Shown in pieces: positions 25,624 to 34,950 of a stretch of 64,000 nucleotides of DNA. Where the stretch lies: the NCBI RefSeq assembly GCF_028389875.1, contig NC_084667.1:59498570-59562569 (forward strand), given 5' to 3'. This DNA is from Rhea pennata (lineage: Eukaryota; Chordata; Aves; Rheiformes; Rheidae). The notes under the pieces were generated by a model, which was not told the origin of the DNA, ran no database searches, and worked only from the letters and a program-made list of their open reading frames with translations. Both the position numbers and the translations under genes were made by a program. How positions within the stretch are numbered: position 1 is the first letter of the stretch; the number at the start of each line of letters is the position of its first letter.

Positions 25624-27766
25624 CCTGTGTGTAAAATCTTCTTTCATTTTAAAAATATTATTTCTGGTTGTACTTTGTTTAATGTTCTGAGAAGATCTTT
25701 TATTAATAACAGTTAATGTATAAAATATTTAGCCTGAACAACCTTTCTAGTTTTCTCCATTTTTTTAAAGCTAATTGTATTTACAATATGCCACCACTAC
25801 TTAAGACTAAAATGTATGTATGAAAAACACATCTCGACAGAATTAATTAGTGTACTGTTGTATTTTGCATAGCTTGAGGAAATAACTGGGGCACACTGAT
25901 TTGTAGCAACTGAGTTGTCATACAGAACAGAATGCCTTAAAAATAGCGATATTGCTTATTCACTAGTATGTACATACATAAGTCTTACAGAAGAAATGAT
26001 AGTTGCAAATTGTAGTACTTTGTCAATTAAGGAAATCATTATTTTCTTTAAAAAATAAAAAATCTGAACTCTTACAGGGAAATTAAGTGCACTTTTCTAG
26101 TGAAAAAAAGTGTATCTTCCGACTATTTATACTAAAGGGCCAAAGTACAGATAAACGAACAACTAGTTTAATGAGGAAATTTAAGATTTGATTCACCATA
26201 GACACCTTGTAAAGACCTGATTGTACCAATATAAGAAGTCCTTTGCATTTATGATTTTTTATAATTAGTCAAATACAAATGTATTCATTAAAGATAATTC
26301 TATGTAATTTCAGTTTAATCTGCAAAACTAAACCACGAGATGCAATTGTTCCTAAGTGGTATGACAAGTCATATACCTGGAATCAGGTAAGGCTATTAAC
26401 ATACTTTAAAAAATGAAAATGAATAGTTAAGAGTACTGCAACGTGCCTTCAGTTAGCTGTCACTGGTCAAAGGTTTAAAAAAAACTTTTTTAAAAAAGGA
26501 TCTTTTTTGAGGTTGGAAAAAAAAATGTTGAATTTGAAGATACTGAAAGCACTGTAGAGGGAGATTTAAGGCATAAGGACTGTTGTGTATGCATCAGCCT
26601 CTGTTAATATCTTCTTTTTGTAGACTGGTTAATTTTTTATATTGTGTGTACAGATACTCTGGCTTTTCAAACAGAACTCTTCATACTTTTTTTAGTTGAG
26701 AGACATTGTAGAGGAAACTTTCATTTGTTGGAAGTTAAAGTTCTGTATTGATTCTTCTGTTAAACAGCCTTAGCATTAAAGAGGAGGAAAAGCATTAACT
26801 GATAGGTTTTTCTTATTTAGGACTTAATGAATGCAGCACATCTTAGTTTTACTTTAGTTGCTGTGCTTTCAGTTGGGTTTTTCCTATTAAGCTTACAGAA
26901 ACTGGCCCGTTTTAGAATCGGCGTGATGGAGTCAGAGGGCCATTTTCATCATCTGGGAGCATTTCTTGTAGCTGAAAAAGTTTCCTACTCTGTTAGAAAT
27001 CTTGCCTTTCTAAAAGGACTTCTGCAAGCCAGTAGATTTCTTGTGCAGTTACCAAGGCAAACAAGTACGTTTTCCTCACTACAAGAAAGTGAGGAATTGC
27101 AGAGTACCAGAGTAAGATTATCTACCCCATTCTACCCTGGCATATAAATGAGGTATTTAGGTCTCTTCTGGAACGACTGAATGCAGTGGATGATCACCGA
27201 GGGCATGTATTTTCAATAGACATTCACTGAGGGGATACTATATTGCTTTAAGGTGAAGTGTTGCTTTTTTCATACTTCAATTTCAGTAATCCTTGGTGTT
27301 GCCAAGATAACCTTTTATTCAGTTATATTAGTATTTACTGTGTTGTAAGTTGATATATAAACCATACATTAGGATTTACTTTATTGCATCCAAAGTCTGA
27401 AGAATCTCAGGACATCTTATTCATGTCATAGCATAAAATAATACCTAGAATCCCTTGGAAATGGTAATGGAATAATGTTCTGTGTCAAACATATCATGAG
27501 ATAGAGCTTTTTATGGTAATAGTTATGTTTAAATGTACTGTGTGGAACTGAAACTGTCTGATTTGAAACAGTGCAAGCTCTTTGAAAACAATGTGTTTTC
27601 ATTAACTGTATTCTATGTGAACGCATTTTTAAGAATAAACTAACTTTGTGGTTTTGTTTGTTTTGATTAGGTGGATTCAGAACGTATAATTGACCAGTCT
27701 GAAGGGCAGCATCAAGGAGGAAATGGTCTTTATCAGCTACATAAGCTAGTTGTGTTGAATGTTTAA
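340..27766 (+). CDS. TDRD9: TDRD9, 3' half (23 exons): putative ATP-dependent RNA helicase TDRD9
   Basis: This is the C-terminal 861 residues of TDRD9, spliced from 23 exons whose phases all close, ending in TAA at 27764-27766. The family is a germline DEAH-box helicase with a Tudor domain, the homologue of fly Spindle-E. It acts in nuage/piP-bodies with PIWI proteins to silence transposons. Visible in order (window residue numbers): winged helix/HA2 (about 1-140, including LLATALSPPS and LGRVLAHLPVD), OB-fold-like part (about 175-249, VIAGAFYPNYFTFGK), an RRM-like stretch (about 245-325), Tudor (about 394-580, with YYRARILY and VDYGNRS) and a C-terminal domain to 861. The full protein is about 1,380 residues in mammals, so the DEAH ATPase motifs lie upstream of position 1. 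No frameshift or internal stop is seen. Identity is by recognition of conserved peptides, not by alignment. Confidence 0.93.
1150..1312 (+). CDS. TDRD9: TDRD9 exon b (HA2 domain)
   Basis: The exon is 163 nt, with acceptor tttttgtag and donor ATAG|gtaagt, leaving phase 1. It encodes LTFLGRVLAHLPVDQHLGKL, the HA2/ratchet signature of DEAH helicases, followed by GHVFGCLEECLII. The open frame starting at the internal ATG-like codon near 1171 is part of this exon. Confidence 0.95.
1396..1459 (+). CDS. TDRD9: TDRD9 exon c (HA2 domain, end)
   Basis: The exon is 64 nt, phase 1 to 2, with acceptor ttttgtag and donor TACAG|gtatta. It encodes AALSLRTFFAVPFRQHIDGY. The intron before it is only 83 nt. 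The split codons join correctly on both sides. Confidence 0.94.
1943..2006 (+). CDS. TDRD9: TDRD9 exon d
   Basis: The exon is 64 nt, phase 2 to 0, with acceptor ttttgttgccag and donor TTCAAG|gtacgt. It encodes RNKLFFSGNSKSDCIALVNA, the typical DEAH post-HA2 helix where 'SDCIALVNAF' precedes the 'W..C/L' element. Confidence 0.93.
3315..3359 (+). CDS. TDRD9: TDRD9 exon e (45-nt small exon)
   Basis: This is a small 45-nt exon, phase 0 to 0, encoding AWQMCRQKGELRHPK. The acceptor is tttctttcttag. The donor is AAAA|gttagt, a weaker but valid GT site. It joins the preceding FK and following EELDWGRS without a frame break. Confidence 0.85.
3704..3726. repeat. Poly(A) run, 23 nt
   Basis: An uninterrupted A-run in TDRD9 intron 5. 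No retroelement body is recognised upstream, so it may be a simple homopolymer. Confidence 0.95.
4370..4423 (+). CDS. TDRD9: TDRD9 exon f
   Basis: The exon is 54 nt, phase 0 to 0, with acceptor tttatcacttctag and donor GAG|gtgagc. It encodes EELDWGRSNYIQIKRVRE, the region linking the HA2 domain and the OB fold. Confidence 0.92.
7240..7356 (+). CDS. TDRD9: TDRD9 exon g
   Basis: The exon is 117 nt, phase 0 to 0, with acceptor tgtaatttcag and donor TTGCAG|gtaatg. It encodes VAELFQELKERVSAFNMRIN and ends YVYKQRFILQ, the helical part that leads into the OB-fold strands in DEAH helicases. The intron before it is about 2.8 kb. Confidence 0.93.
8363..8470 (+). CDS. TDRD9: TDRD9 exon h (OB-fold region)
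   Basis: The exon is 108 nt, phase 0 to 0, with acceptor gcttttacctcag and donor ATAATG|gtatgt. It encodes VVIAGAFYPNYFTFGKCDQE, the DEAH OB-fold hallmark ('..AG.YPN'), and ends in KDPKTTIM, which starts the RRM-like segment. Confidence 0.93.
9796..11155 (-). mobile_element. CR1-type LINE fragment, antisense, in TDRD9 intron 8
   Basis: The left edge (tatagaataatttaagttggag) is the reverse complement of a degraded avian CR1 3' end. Further right the antisense sequence matches the CR1 reverse-transcriptase region. A minus-strand open stretch (10780..11025) contains AADVSDFPLSKGSDMVCHSI, a decayed form of the RT 'V.LDFSKAFDTV.H' block. Other familiar antisense words are gtcatctgcagacttcat and gacccctgcagaacttcacc. 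Many substitutions and stops show that it is old and inactive. It ends about 130 bp before the exon at 11285. Confidence 0.85.
11285..11385 (+). CDS. TDRD9: TDRD9 exon i (RRM-like segment, first half)
   Basis: The exon is 101 nt, phase 0 to 2, with acceptor gtttttcttaacag and donor CCAAA|gtaagt. It encodes LKNIPPYGFLYHKQLQSLFR and then QCGQVKSITYDGPK. The strand-helix-strand pattern resembles the first half of an RNA-recognition motif. A CR1 fragment ends only about 130 bp upstream of this acceptor. Confidence 0.92.
11720..11764 (+). CDS. TDRD9: TDRD9 exon j (possible 45-nt exon)
   Basis: A 45-nt segment lies between acceptor tctaacttacag and strong donor AAAAT|gtatgt. It is phase 2 to 2, so including or skipping it keeps frame. 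Included, it adds NEASSFVPNQVALRK and turns the next junction into MAFVEF. Skipped, the junction reads KAFVEF. I include it because the splice sites are good and the phase fits. It may be alternatively spliced or, less likely, not an exon. Confidence 0.6.
12151..12324 (+). CDS. TDRD9: TDRD9 exon k (RRM-like second half)
   Basis: The exon is 174 nt, phase 2 to 2, with acceptor ggtttttggaacag and donor ACAAG|gtaatg. It encodes AFVEFSRNPMEGFKTLPAVY. The later part includes LKIPLNLNVHYPDEIERHLE and VKYTR. AFVEFS looks like the third strand (RNP1 position) of an RRM. Confidence 0.93.
13632..13743 (+). CDS. TDRD9: TDRD9 exon l
   Basis: The exon is 112 nt, phase 2 to 0, with a long T-run acceptor (tttttttttag) and donor ACAGAG|gtagga. 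It encodes RVNVDYQKQTVEPVEISFGI and SELSKMIPNRLLSINVTE, the linker just before the Tudor region. Confidence 0.92.
15888..16100 (+). CDS. TDRD9: TDRD9 exon m (extended Tudor region, first half)
   Basis: The exon is 213 nt, phase 0 to 0, with acceptor ttatggcttttag and donor GCTGAG|gtacgg. It encodes IVEVGHFWGYRIDEKNMTVL, then CLAPFPCLENKGYYRARILY and VSGDFAEV. The 'G.YYRARI' strand pair is the core of a Tudor barrel. Confidence 0.94.
16500..17100 (-). mobile_element. Ancient CR1/L3-like LINE fragment, antisense, in TDRD9 intron 13
   Basis: Short words in the same order as antisense CR1-family consensus are visible: ctcctgatcatctcaatcc, a ttcttgaacctggttgacta stretch, then gctcaggtttgtctccagg. 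The match is much weaker than for the copies at 9.8 and 42 kb, so it is either an old CR1/L3 relic or chance similarity. Edges are rough. The embedded G-run (16959..16992) and A-run (17201..17226) are separate. Confidence 0.4.
16959..16992 (+). repeat. G-rich tract with quadruplex potential
   Basis: Runs of 10, 13 and 5 G on the + strand are separated by very short T/GT/A loops. The tract lies in TDRD9 intron 13. Confidence 0.9.
17201..17226. repeat. Poly(A) run, 26 nt
   Basis: A pure A-run, close to the right end of the possible ancient CR1-like block. Confidence 0.95.
17929..18018 (+). CDS. TDRD9: TDRD9 exon n (Tudor core, VDYGN)
   Basis: The exon is 90 nt, phase 0 to 0, with acceptor cttctttctgcag and donor TTTCAG|gtagag. 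It encodes VFFVDYGNRSRVPLKKLKDI and PSHLRELPFQ. The 'F/VDYGN' turn is the signature of methylarginine-binding Tudor domains. The aromatic residues (F, F, Y) fit a binding cage. Confidence 0.95.
19015..19275 (+). CDS. TDRD9: TDRD9 exon o (extended Tudor, SN-like half)
   Basis: The exon is 261 nt, phase 0 to 0, with acceptor tttttgctctag and donor TCACAA|gtatgt. It begins ALEFKMCKMRPSAKSL and includes VLHVDVFRYLGS, then NIRDVLIEECYAEQADESYE. This is the staphylococcal-nuclease-like strand/helix part that completes an extended Tudor domain. Confidence 0.94.
19678..19824 (+). CDS. TDRD9: TDRD9 exon p (linker)
   Basis: The exon is 147 nt, phase 0 to 0, with acceptor tccatatttatgtag and donor CATAAG|gtagct. 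The peptide is QSHDLLKVLLSDQMRKDEKK followed by a charged stretch ending NKSDTLTHK. It is a low-conservation linker rich in K/E/S, so identity comes from position and frame. Confidence 0.87.
20741..20811 (+). CDS. TDRD9: TDRD9 exon q (C-terminal domain)
   Basis: The exon is 71 nt, phase 0 to 2, with acceptor tctattttgaag and donor TTCAG|gtatga. It encodes VTLHGPFSPYEVKCYSMTRI, the start of the conserved C-terminal domain of TDRD9. Confidence 0.92.
21258..21367 (+). CDS. TDRD9: TDRD9 exon r (C-terminal domain)
   Basis: The exon is 110 nt, phase 2 to 1, with acceptor gttttctcccctag and donor GCAACTG|gtaatg. It encodes RCAFIRKESINSVVVNDAPE and DPFQQMLVAASLSVN. Confidence 0.92.
21515..21611 (+). 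CDS. TDRD9: TDRD9 exon s (C-terminal domain)
   Basis: The exon is 97 nt, phase 1 to 2. The acceptor region (gggggtgacag) is G-rich with a poor pyrimidine tract. The donor is CTTAG|gtattc. It encodes GSAVILEETSLMPAIPGLPA and LLSMLFAPAIEL. The intron before it is only 147 nt. A 28-nt T-run begins 12 nt after the exon. Confidence 0.9.
21623..21650. repeat. Poly(T) run, 28 nt
   Basis: A pure T-run that starts 12 nt downstream of the TDRD9 exon ending at 21611. As it sits just after a donor site, length changes could affect U1/TIA-type recognition. Confidence 0.95.
22344..22482 (+). CDS. TDRD9: TDRD9 exon t (C-terminal domain)
   Basis: The exon is 139 nt, phase 2 to 0, with acceptor cttacttggtatag and donor GCAGAG|gtaaaa. 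It encodes VDKSGKYFTGVLCGLGWNQI, then PLLPENDMELTFDVHFGVDD. Confidence 0.93.
23062..23171 (+). CDS. TDRD9: TDRD9 exon u (C-terminal domain)
   Basis: The exon is 110 nt, phase 0 to 2, with acceptor ggcatttttacag and donor CTGAG|gtaatc. It encodes INILRTAINKLVCECAVCPG and a following amphipathic helix. A 3.1 kb intron follows. Confidence 0.92.
23695..23741. repeat. (GGT)6 microsatellite followed by 23-nt poly(T)
   Basis: Six GGT units (23695-23712), then cgcgag, then a T-run (23719-23741), inside TDRD9 intron 21. Confidence 0.93.
25598..25623. repeat. Poly(T) run, 26 nt
   Basis: A pure T-run in TDRD9 intron 21, with no recognised element attached. Confidence 0.95.
26314..26386 (+). CDS. TDRD9: TDRD9 exon v
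   Basis: The exon is 73 nt, phase 2 to 0, with acceptor ctatgtaatttcag and donor AATCAG|gtaagg. It encodes SLICKTKPRDAIVPKWYDKS and YTWNQ. Confidence 0.91.
27671..27766 (+). CDS. TDRD9: TDRD9 terminal coding exon
   Basis: The acceptor is tttgttttgattag. The frame continues in phase 0 for 31 codons to TAA at 27764-27766. The peptide begins VDSERIIDQSEGQHQ and ends LYQLHKLVVLNV. It is preferred as the last exon over the open frame at 26821-27147 because the acidic linker plus 'LYQLH.L' ending resembles the known family C-terminus as I recall it. Confidence 0.85.
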   Translation: MDSERIIDQSEGQHQGGNGLYQLHKLVVLNV

Positions 27767-28470
27767 GTATATCTAGAAGTATCTCAGATGAAGTATGATA
27801 ACTTGTCTAAAAATTAGTTCTGTTTTCCGTATACCCTTGAAGGTTCATTGTACAAATCTGATCCTTAGGATTAGTGTAAGCATACTACAATGTAGGGCAG
27901 AATATGTTAATGGGATTGTAAAAAACTAAGGTATACTGACCTAGAGCAGACAAGTTAATTCATAAAACCAGCTTATTTACAGCAAGTTGTAATTTTCATT
28001 TTAATATTTCTGAAGTGTAGCACAAGCAACATGAAAAACAAAGCAGATCTAGGCTTAGTCATTTATTTTCTATCTAAAAGTTCAAGAGCTAAGGACAATC
28101 TTTGATAGTTGCAAGATACATTTTTGGTTTTGCTTTGTTTGTATATCATCAATATTTGAAGAAGTCATACAACAAAGGTTGCTTTTGTGTGCAAAAACTA
28201 GAGGTTAATGGAAACTGGTAATCTAGGTTATCAAAATTATAACTTCATACACTGGAGATGACTTGATTTTTTCATTCACTTTTCATACGTCAGAAGCTCG
28301 TACATGGTTCTTTTTTTCTGTATGGCAGGAGAATGCTTTTGAATAATGCTTTTGAATTACTGATTGATTACATATTTGTTCAATCTTTTCCTCTTATTTT
28401 CTAACCCAGGAGTTCTTTAGTTCTAAAAACAAGGTTAATGGTTTCAGAATAAAACAGAGAAATGGAATAG
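27767..28470 (+). other. TDRD9: TDRD9 3' UTR (inferred) with AATAAA
   Basis: This AT-rich sequence follows the stop codon. The first canonical AATAAA on this strand after the stop is at 28448-28453, so cleavage near 28465-28475 is expected. No other gene signal is visible. The boundary is inferred from the hexamer only. Confidence 0.5.
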
Positions 28471-31440
28471 AATGGATTTGTCTCTTTTCTTGTGCGGTCA
28501 TGCTTCATAAAAGCTAAATTTAGTTATTAATGGTGTGTGGTTGCATTTATGACGTACATGAACGAGAAAACAATTTGTAGGAATGTATTGATCTATTCTT
28601 TTTTCACTCAGCTGTTTGTTTGACTCTGTCTGTTCTTCAGAAGAATAATATACATTACATGATTTTCCGAGTGGCAGATTTGGGGAAGATAAGGTGATAC
28701 TTTAATGAAAAGGAATTTTAAGTGGTGCTTAAAGTTAACAGAGGCAATCCGGTAATAGACAATTTCAGTGTCTCGAGTTCATTAAAAGCCTTACTTCCTC
28801 AGACCCATTTTGGTAATACTTACTGAAACTTCATAGTGAGGCGGATTTAATAGAAAAAAATTGTTTTTTGAGTTACTTAGACAACAGTTTTTCATTAACA
28901 GCATATCACACCTACATGTTCTTGGGTGCAAAGGAAAGTGAAAGAGGCAGAGCATTGCATCCCTGTTCCCATCAGTGATGGGAATTTTTGTAGGAAAAGG
29001 TAACTTTGCAACATCAAAAGGTGTTATATAAATAATGTAACTTCTCACGGTTCCTCATAAGCAGCGCTGAGGTTGCGATTTGAAAGGAACGGTACGTATT
29101 TTTCATACTCCGCTTCCCCCCACAACACCTGTCTTGGGAATGTCTTGCTTTCCGAGCCTGTTTGTGCAAATATGCTGCCATCTGCTGGGGTTGTTGTCAT
29201 TTCCCATTGGACTCCTAATTGCATGCCTTAACACTGCCAGTAACGAAGAGGTGCTCCTAAGAATTCATGCGGTGTCTACTGTTGTGCTTGTGAGGAGAGG
29301 ATTGAGTAACTCTAGGTGTTACTGGGTTGTAGGAGAGATGTATCTCATTAGTCGCTTGAAGAGTGTGAATGAACTGTGTGCTTCAACTCTTAAGAGCTCC
29401 CAGTTCTGGGTTTGGTACATAATGAGCCTGCAAACATGATGTGGGATAGGTTGTCCTTGAAGGAAACAGCCCAGTTGGCCTTACCGGGAAGTGCTACTTG
29501 TTGCCAGATGAAAATGCAGTACCAGTTTTTAAAAAAACGGCAGCTGTGTTTTATTGTTCCATCCAGGTTTCAGCAGTTTCCAGGTTGCAAAGTTTCTTAA
29601 ACAAGATTGAGACTTAGTCTCAGGCAGAGCAGCTTCAGGACTTTCCCCTTCATGTTTAATAGGAAGCAGCACTGGAGGAAATACTATTGTAGTACGTTAG
29701 TGTCTCTGTATGGCTATAGACCTGATCCCAGTCTAACTTGTGCCTTTCAGGGGTTACTTCCATGAGAAAAGGGCCATGACTATTTATCAAGCTGCCTTTT
29801 ATCTCCAGGTGCTTGTCAGCATCTGACAGAATGGGGTATCATATATCACAATTTATTAATGTTCATTGACATAAGGAATTTCTTCTGTAACTGAATCCAA
29901 AGTAGAAATATTATTTAAGTCTATACAAGGTCAGCTTAACCAGTTTCTCTCTTGGCAGCTTCCAATAGCAATGGTACGGTGATAAATCATGTTGAGAGGT
30001 GCTTCCCAGAAGGTACAAGTCTGCAAATACATAGATTCATTATTAGTTCTCATTTCCCACACAGCTGTAATGAAATCAAGTAATGGTTTTGAAAGTTTTT
30101 TTTCTATGTTGCACGTAATTAACTTTGGAAATTACTACCACAGGTGTGCTAGAAACCAAGTATATAAGCAAATACTAAAAGGAGTTTAACTATATTTTAA
30201 TTAACTATACCTAAATAGGGTTATTCAGGGGATGGAGTTTGTGTTCTATTAACTATACCAGCTGTTACTCCAAGTACATTAGAAGTTGCTAAAACAAAGA
30301 TTAGAGAAACACTATCTCTGATTCTTAGGTTGATTCCTTAGAATATTTGAGAGCCACAATTTTCATTATTTCACTATCATACTGGTATGATCAATACTTT
30401 AACAGAGTGGAGGAGGAAAGGAAGCAATTACTAGAAATAAATAACAAATCTGAACAGTTCAGTTACTCAGGTGTGATGCAGGGAATCAAGGACAGGTATA
30501 ACAGCATGATACCTGTAGCTGTTAATTGAGCAATTTCAGATGAGCTTGGCCCACCTTTGGGAACTACAGCAGTGATCACAAAGCAAGTTTAGGATTTTCA
30601 CAGGATTTCTTTCCCCGAATGGTGCGTTAGTAGGGACATGGGTAATTTAAATGAGCCATAGAGAACTTCTGGGACTTAGCAACACTTACAGGTAAAGAAG
30701 AAATGAAGATGATTTATAGATGCCAATTTGAAGTGATTTCCAACTGTACTATCCCTTTGCAGCCTTTTGTGGTTTTGAAGAGGTGTAAATGAGTGCATAG
30801 TTCAGAAATTTTAGTCTTTTCTAGCAGTTACTTCCTTCTGTTGGTATTTGAGTTACCTGTTTCTTAAGCTTGCTCATGTATTTTACATGAATTTTCGATT
30901 GCAGTGTAGACATACAGAGACTTGACAGTTAACTGGAAAAGGATGGTAGATGGTGGAATTTGAAAGGAGGCTTTATCCTAGGCCACTTTACAAAGCACAG
31001 CAAGTGCAGTCACAACAGGCTCCATATTGCTTCACCCATCATCAGGTGTTTCAGGTTTTTGTGCTAACCACCTTGCTTTTGTGCAGCTCTGCCATGACTT
31101 GAATGAGAATTTAGCGAGACAAAGGACTGTTGAAACAGCCACATAGAAGACGATCCAAGTCAAAGAAAATTATCTTGAGAAACTACATAAATGCTGCCGT
31201 TTGCTAACTGAAGATTAAAATTCTTTTGTCTGAAGTTGAGATGCTCTTTTGTCTAAAGCTGGAATAACAGGATAATTTTTGTAATCCTGAAAGCATACAG
31301 AAGAGATGAAAAATCACTTATTCTGCAGCCAGTTTTTTTCTTTTTTGAATAAGAAGTGGGTAGCCTTCACTTAAATACTAGATGGAAGGTAATGGCTCTT
31401 TGCATAAATTTAGATCTATATAGTTATAAAATAATAGAAT

Positions 31441-31522
31441 ATTTATTACCAATAATATTACTAAAATAAATTTAGTTCTATATTTATTACCAATAATATT
31501 ACTAAAATAAATTTAATTCTAG
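31441..31522. repeat. 41-bp tandem duplication
   Basis: Two adjacent copies of an AT-rich 41-bp unit (31441-31481 and 31482-31522), beginning atttattaccaataatatta. They differ at only a couple of positions near the 3' end, so the duplication is recent relative to the surroundings. Confidence 0.9.
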
Positions 31523-34503
31523 AGATATTTGAATTGGTCCTTGAGGCTACTATACTGTATATGTTTAAAACAATCCTCAGCATGGTGTGGTGCTTATGTA
31601 CATCTGCCACAATCCTTAAAGCAGATTAAAATGAGATGCCAGTCTACATACAAATGTCAGAAGAAGGCCATGTGAATTGGGATAAGTTTGAATTAGTCTG
31701 GACAAAACAGATAAAAGTGTTAGTGTAGAATGGGACAAAAATTATACAGATTTTTGGACATAATCTAGCAGCACATTTCAGAGTATATAGTAATATAAGA
31801 CTATTTTTTTCCACCGTTAGTCTGTAGAAAGGGATAGAGCTGAACTAAAGCCATCAAGTATATAGTTTGACTTTTTCAGTTTTATTTTTCTAAAAGAACC
31901 TGGAGAAAAGCAGGTAAGACTCCAAAGAGGATGATAAATGAAAGAAACCTGAGGCAAGGAAAAGATGTCTGAGGAAGGAGTAAGGTCTTTACTAACGCCC
32001 AAAAAGGGTTATTGAGGTAAGAGGCAACTTCTGAGATTATCTAGTAAATAATCTCTGTAGAAATAATCTGTAGAAAGATATATTTTTTCCCTTAGACACC
32101 TAGCACAGCCACGTGGATAAGTGTTTATTTTCCTCTTGTCTCTATTTTATGCTTCTAAATTCAGTTTTCATTCAACTGCCAAGGGATGGTGAGCCATGAA
32201 GCAGATGGAGGTGTGTGGGGCAGGAGTGAGCAAGCAGCACGAAACACGTTCCTGAAAGGCTGTCAAGTCTGTGCCTTCCTGCAAGCACCATGGTAGCCAG
32301 GAGAAAGAGCAGTAGGGATGCCTCCTGATACAGAGGTGGGAACAAGGTAACCTGTATGCTGGTATCCATTCCCTCTTACCCTCCAGGGAGGGCAGGGACA
32401 GCTTCTCCAAAAACTGCAGTAACCTCTCACAGTTGATGAGTTGACATGCTTTTCATGCAAAGCTCATGAAACTTGTCTCCCTTCCTCGCTAAAGTGGTCA
32501 GTACTAGGTGTTGCACAAACGCATCGTTGCAGTGGTCATCTCTTCCCCTCCTGTATTTGGTCTTCCTGCCCTCCGTGGAGGGGTTTTTAAATCCTGCTCT
32601 CAATTTGTTTTCTTCATAAATAAGCAATGAAACGCATAAGGATAACTTTCCACATATATGCCTGTGGAGGGTTTTTGGGGTTTTGTTCTATCTTTTGTTT
32701 TCAAAAGGAAAAGTGTAGCTCTTGGCAGTATTTCAGCACTTACTTTTTTTTTTGGTCTGTTAGCAGGGAAAATCCAGATTGCATAATCAGTAAACAAACA
32801 GCAGAGCTGTTCGGGGTTGGTTTTGGCCTATTCTTTTTAGTAAGGATAGGAAGCCTACCTTTGAAAGGTGAGAAGGTAGAGCAGATTTGATTAGCATTCT
32901 TGATAGAAGCAAGATTCTGAACTCTTTCAGAGCACACGTTTCAAGAGATCACAGAAATAGCTGTAGACAGTTCCTCTGCTTTCTCTGATTTTGAAATGAT
33001 AGCTCCCTCATGGACTGGTTTCACTTGATATATGGATGGCAGTGATTTGCAAACTGACTCCTGCTGCCCAGTTGCAAATTAACAGGTGAATTGAACAAGC
33101 TCACTTTAATTTTAAGTGTTGTATGTTCTGTAAGGAATAGATTATTTATGAAGCAGAAAAGAAAGAAGTAGGGAAAAAACATTAAATGACTGCTGCTGAT
33201 GACTATTCTAATTTTAGGAGTAGCTATTGAGGCTGATACATTAGTAGAGACCCTAAAGTGGATGCCGATGCTATGTGGTAGCGGTTATACACAGGGAACC
33301 ACAATCCATGATACCTGTGAGGTTTCCAGAGAATACACTGGTGCTTCTGTAAGTAACTGAGATTTTTCACACACTTGCTAAATGGATACATGGAACTGAA
33401 ATATATAAATGATAGCCAAATGCTTCTAGGGATGGATGTGTTGTAATACTAAGTTATAAAATAACGTTCAGATCACATATTAGCACATTTAATTAGAACG
33501 GAAAGGATTTCTTGAATACTTCTACATGAATGATCACAGGATAGCAAGCTCAACTCGGGACTTTGTCATGCTCCTGAATACATTCACTGATGAGGCTATG
33601 ACTATTATTTTAATACAAAAATGCAAGTTTTTGTCTTAACTTGAAATCTGAAAGCAATAAAATTATGTTTTTAATTTATTTGAACTGTGACAGACTTGAA
33701 TTTTTAAAAGCAATACAGCAATATAGTCTAGTATGATTAGTGGACAACTGTAAATCCGATTATGTTTAATTTAGATCTTCCCTAGCATGATACTGCATTA
33801 ATTTTGTATTTGTCTCACACTAAGGATTGATGCGTAGTCTACTTCAGCTAGCTATTTTATGATAAAGCTTTTCAATTCAGAATCGCTTATACTTGTTTTA
33901 TTATTATCTGATGTATCTTCTGCCTACAAGTAAATAAAAAGCTACTGAAAACTGTTCCAAAATGTAGGGAGATTACAATTTAGGACTATAGCACCTGCTA
34001 TAGGAAGAAAAAGAGATAAAATTGCTCTAGTAATTTTGTATTATATTCTGTTGCCCATTGTAGTGTCTCTAAACCGTTATCTACGTAATCCCAGAATATT
34101 TACTACTGCTTGATTCTTGTAACGTGGCAGTAGAAGACTTGGACAAGTATTCTCTTTGATTCTCTTATTTTTTCTTATTTATTGCTGGAGATGAATAGTG
34201 GATGTGTTTTGCAAATTTGTTTTTGTGGATTACTGATTTATGAAACTGGAGTAAAAAGGAAATTTTGGGGTTGAGGAGGCTGTTAATGCTGGCAGGCATT
34301 TACAGAAAAATTACCTTTTGGGATTGTCATGTTCTGTAGTAGTTATAAAAAAGGCTAAGCTTGAAACGTGGGTATGTCTGCACTGTGAAGGAGCGCGTTT
34401 TTGATGTGAGGAGAAGAAGACGCAGAAATGAAGCAGAGCTGCAGGCAGTGTGCAGGATTCTGGAGCCTGTTGTCCAGACAGATGCCTGTATTGTCAGACA
34501 GAG

Positions 34504-34561
34504 GGATGCTGGGACCCAGTGACAAGGCTCTAGGATGCTGGGACCCATTGACAAGGCTCTG
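34504..34561. repeat. 29-bp tandem duplication
   Basis: Two adjacent copies of a 29-bp unit beginning ggatgctgggaccca (34504-34532 and 34533-34561). They have two mismatches (cag/cat and the last base). Confidence 0.9.
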
Positions 34562-34950
34562 GTCTCTTGCTTGTGCAGCTCTAAATCGAGTCAGTGGCTA
34601 CAAATATACTAACTAATAAGAAATGATTGAACTCCCGCTTTGTCTGAGCTCTGCCTGGACGCATGCGCTGAGGATTGCAGAAAATGCCCTAATGGTTATA
34701 ATTAAAACAAAAGTACTGAACCCTTCACTACAATTCTTAAGAAGAAATTTATTTCTGCAGATAGAGCAAAAAAAGTCTGGCTAAGGAGGGCTGGCAAGGA
34801 GAAACGCTAATCAACTGGCCGGAGTGGAGTGTTGTTCACTTTTGACAATACACCATTCCTTTTTCTTGCTTCCTTATTTGGTTTTTTTAATACGTAGAAG
34901 GGGTAATAACAAATGACGAAACCAGTATTCTCTGTCAGTGCATAAGCATT

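Larger units (their letters stand above)
23172..26313 (+). other. TDRD9: TDRD9 intron 21 (3.1 kb)
   Basis: A long intron between exons u and v. It holds the GGT/T-run (23695-23741), a GC-richer patch with two back-to-back open stretches (about 23861-24444) and a poly(T). Neither open stretch fits the phase-2 donor at 23171, so neither is taken as coding. Confidence 0.75.

Noticed and set aside
29080..29439. 119-codon plus-strand open frame downstream of TDRD9
   Set aside because: It has no recognised domain and lies in noncoding-looking AT-rich DNA. I could not link it to any splice chain.
33218..33348. Exon-like segment with 43 open codons (after attctaattttag, before gtaagt)
   Set aside because: Its exit phase does not chain to the possible exon at 45389, and 43 open codons are common by chance. 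Kept only as a remark.
34650..34675. NRF1-like word (acgcatgcgctg) in intergenic DNA
   Set aside because: A single short match outside any CpG island, with no associated gene start.
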